Shown here piece by piece: positions 63,394 through 64,000 of a stretch of DNA of 64,000 nt. Position 1 is the first letter of the stretch. Every line of letters starts with the position of its first letter. Under the pieces are notes generated by a model. That model did no database searches and was not told where the DNA came from. It saw only the letters and a program-made list of their open reading frames with translations. The stretch is from Methylocystis sp. IM3 (GTDB lineage Bacteria > Pseudomonadota > Alphaproteobacteria > Rhizobiales > Beijerinckiaceae), in NCBI RefSeq assembly GCF_038070105.1, contig NZ_JBBPBZ010000002.1, positions 2,616,001 through 2,680,000 on the forward strand, written 5' to 3'. A program made the position numbers and the translations under genes.

Positions 63394-64000
63394 GCGACCT
63401 CCGCAAAGGCGTCCTTGTGCGGCAGAGCTGCGTCCGGCACGTCGAAAATGCCGCGCGGCAGCCCGTAAAGCTCTTCGTAATAGCTGTCGAGCCGCTTGTT
63501 GATGGCCTTGTCGAAGCGCGGGCTGATGTGCAGCGTCCTGCCGCGACGGTAGTGCGAGACCTCGCCGTCACGCACCACGAGGTCGCCATCCTTGAAGACA
63601 TAGGCCGCGCGGCGGAACATGCCCGCCTTGTCGCTGCTCTCCTTGTAGATCGCAATATCGGCGATGGCGCCGGGCGCCAGCGCGCCACGGTCGGTGAAGC
63701 CGAAGAGCTTCGCCGCGCCGGAGCGACTCATCTGCGCGAGCTCATAGTAGGTATATTCGCGCGTGATCGACGGCAGCGTCGTGTGCGCCAGCACCTCGGC
63801 CGGCAGACGCGACATGACCTGCGCGCGCAAATCCGCGCTCATCAGCAACGCGAACAGCTCCGGATAGGCGGTGAAAGGGCCGCCGTTCGGATGGTCGGTC
63901 GTGAAGAAGACCTGCTCGGGGTTCTTGATGAGCAGGAACAGCTCGAGGCCCGCCGCCCATTGGATGGCGTTGTAGTAGTTCGATATCTTGTAGGCGTAGG
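63381..64000 (-). CDS. fhcA: Formyltransferase/hydrolase complex subunit A, C-terminal part (cut by window edge)
   Basis: The minus-strand frame is open to the right edge. Visible C-terminal part: YKISNYYNAIQWAAGLELFL, then VFFTTDHPNGGPFTAYPE and REYTYYELAQMSRSGAAKLFG, as in FhcA/FwdA amidohydrolase-type subunits. It ends LPHKDAFAEVACKV. This subunit should carry the hydrolase site; the DHPNGGPF segment is conserved in the family. The N-terminal zinc-binding motif lies outside the window. The order fhcA-fhcD-fhcC matches Methylobacterium and Methylocystis operons, in which fhcB usually precedes fhcA. Confidence 0.93.
   Translation of the reverse strand, partial: YAYKISNYYNAIQWAAGLELFLLIKNPEQVFFTTDHPNGGPFTAYPELFALLMSADLRAQVMSRLPAEVLAHTTLPSITREYTYYELAQMSRSGAAKLFGFTDRGALAPGAIADIAIYKESSDKAGMFRRAAYVFKDGDLVVRDGEVSHYRRGRTLHISPRFDKAINKRLDSYYEELYGLPRGIFDVPDAALPHKDAFAEVACKV

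Noticed and set aside
1..64000. tRNA, rRNA, CRISPR arrays, insertion sequences, integrases or phage genes
   Set aside because: I looked for cloverleaf-like arms, evenly spaced direct repeats and transposase motifs and found none convincing; a tRNAscan or CRISPR search would be decisive.

Overview
The window is a GC-rich (mid-60s percent by eye), densely packed chromosomal segment of an alphaproteobacterium, most likely a methylotroph or methanotroph of the Hyphomicrobiales (Methylocystis/Methylosinus type). Evidence for this: the tetrahydromethanopterin formyl-transfer genes fhcA-fhcD-fhcC at the right edge, a Mo/W formate dehydrogenase with a delta subunit, the order glyA-nrdR-ribD-ribE-ribH-nusB-thiL followed by a membrane pyrophosphatase, a CtrA-type box before ftsK and Irr-type iron boxes. 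I see no rRNA or tRNA gene, insertion sequence, prophage or CRISPR array. No stretch over 300 bp lacks a gene; the larger gaps hold GC-rich palindromic repeats, promoters and terminators.

Left third (1-25000). glyS (partial) is followed by an L,D-transpeptidase, a 5'-nucleotidase-like phosphoesterase and a CinA/PncC amidase. Next comes a minus-strand block: CHASE2 adenylate cyclase, FecR protein with a polyproline tail, and a TPR/beta-barrel outer-membrane protein. A Crp-family regulator with a cAMP-type pocket lies nearby. A coupled pair of a glutamate-cysteine-ligase-like enzyme and an AstE-like zinc amidohydrolase follows, then a D-amino acid aminotransferase, nadE, the formate dehydrogenase genes (alpha subunit split in two, with an Irr-like box upstream) and hppA.

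Middle (25000-46200). The riboflavin/nusB/thiL/nrdR/glyA cluster covers flavin supply, ribonucleotide-reductase control and serine/one-carbon metabolism. It is followed by prfC, then a rubrerythrin / CCG-type Fe-S oxidoreductase / DUF3501 operon with an Irr-like box in its promoter. Then come an O-methyltransferase, a DUF867 protein, der with a YfgM-like protein, and a run of small poorly known genes, including a membrane-anchored thioredoxin-fold protein in lower-GC DNA and an HExxH protein.

Right third (46200-64000). ftsK (two CtrA-like boxes upstream) and lolA, then asd, the sdhCDAB operon, an MFS transporter, hsp20, putA, small conserved proteins and the fhc operon. With the formate dehydrogenase and glyA, fhc outlines C1 handling: formyl transfer to formate, formate oxidation, and serine formation for assimilation.

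Function names come from motif recognition in the translated sequence; no database search was run. The least explained items are the split formate dehydrogenase lacking its His/Cys cluster motif, the ligase/amidohydrolase pair, the cyclase/FecR/barrel block and the thioredoxin-fold orphan.
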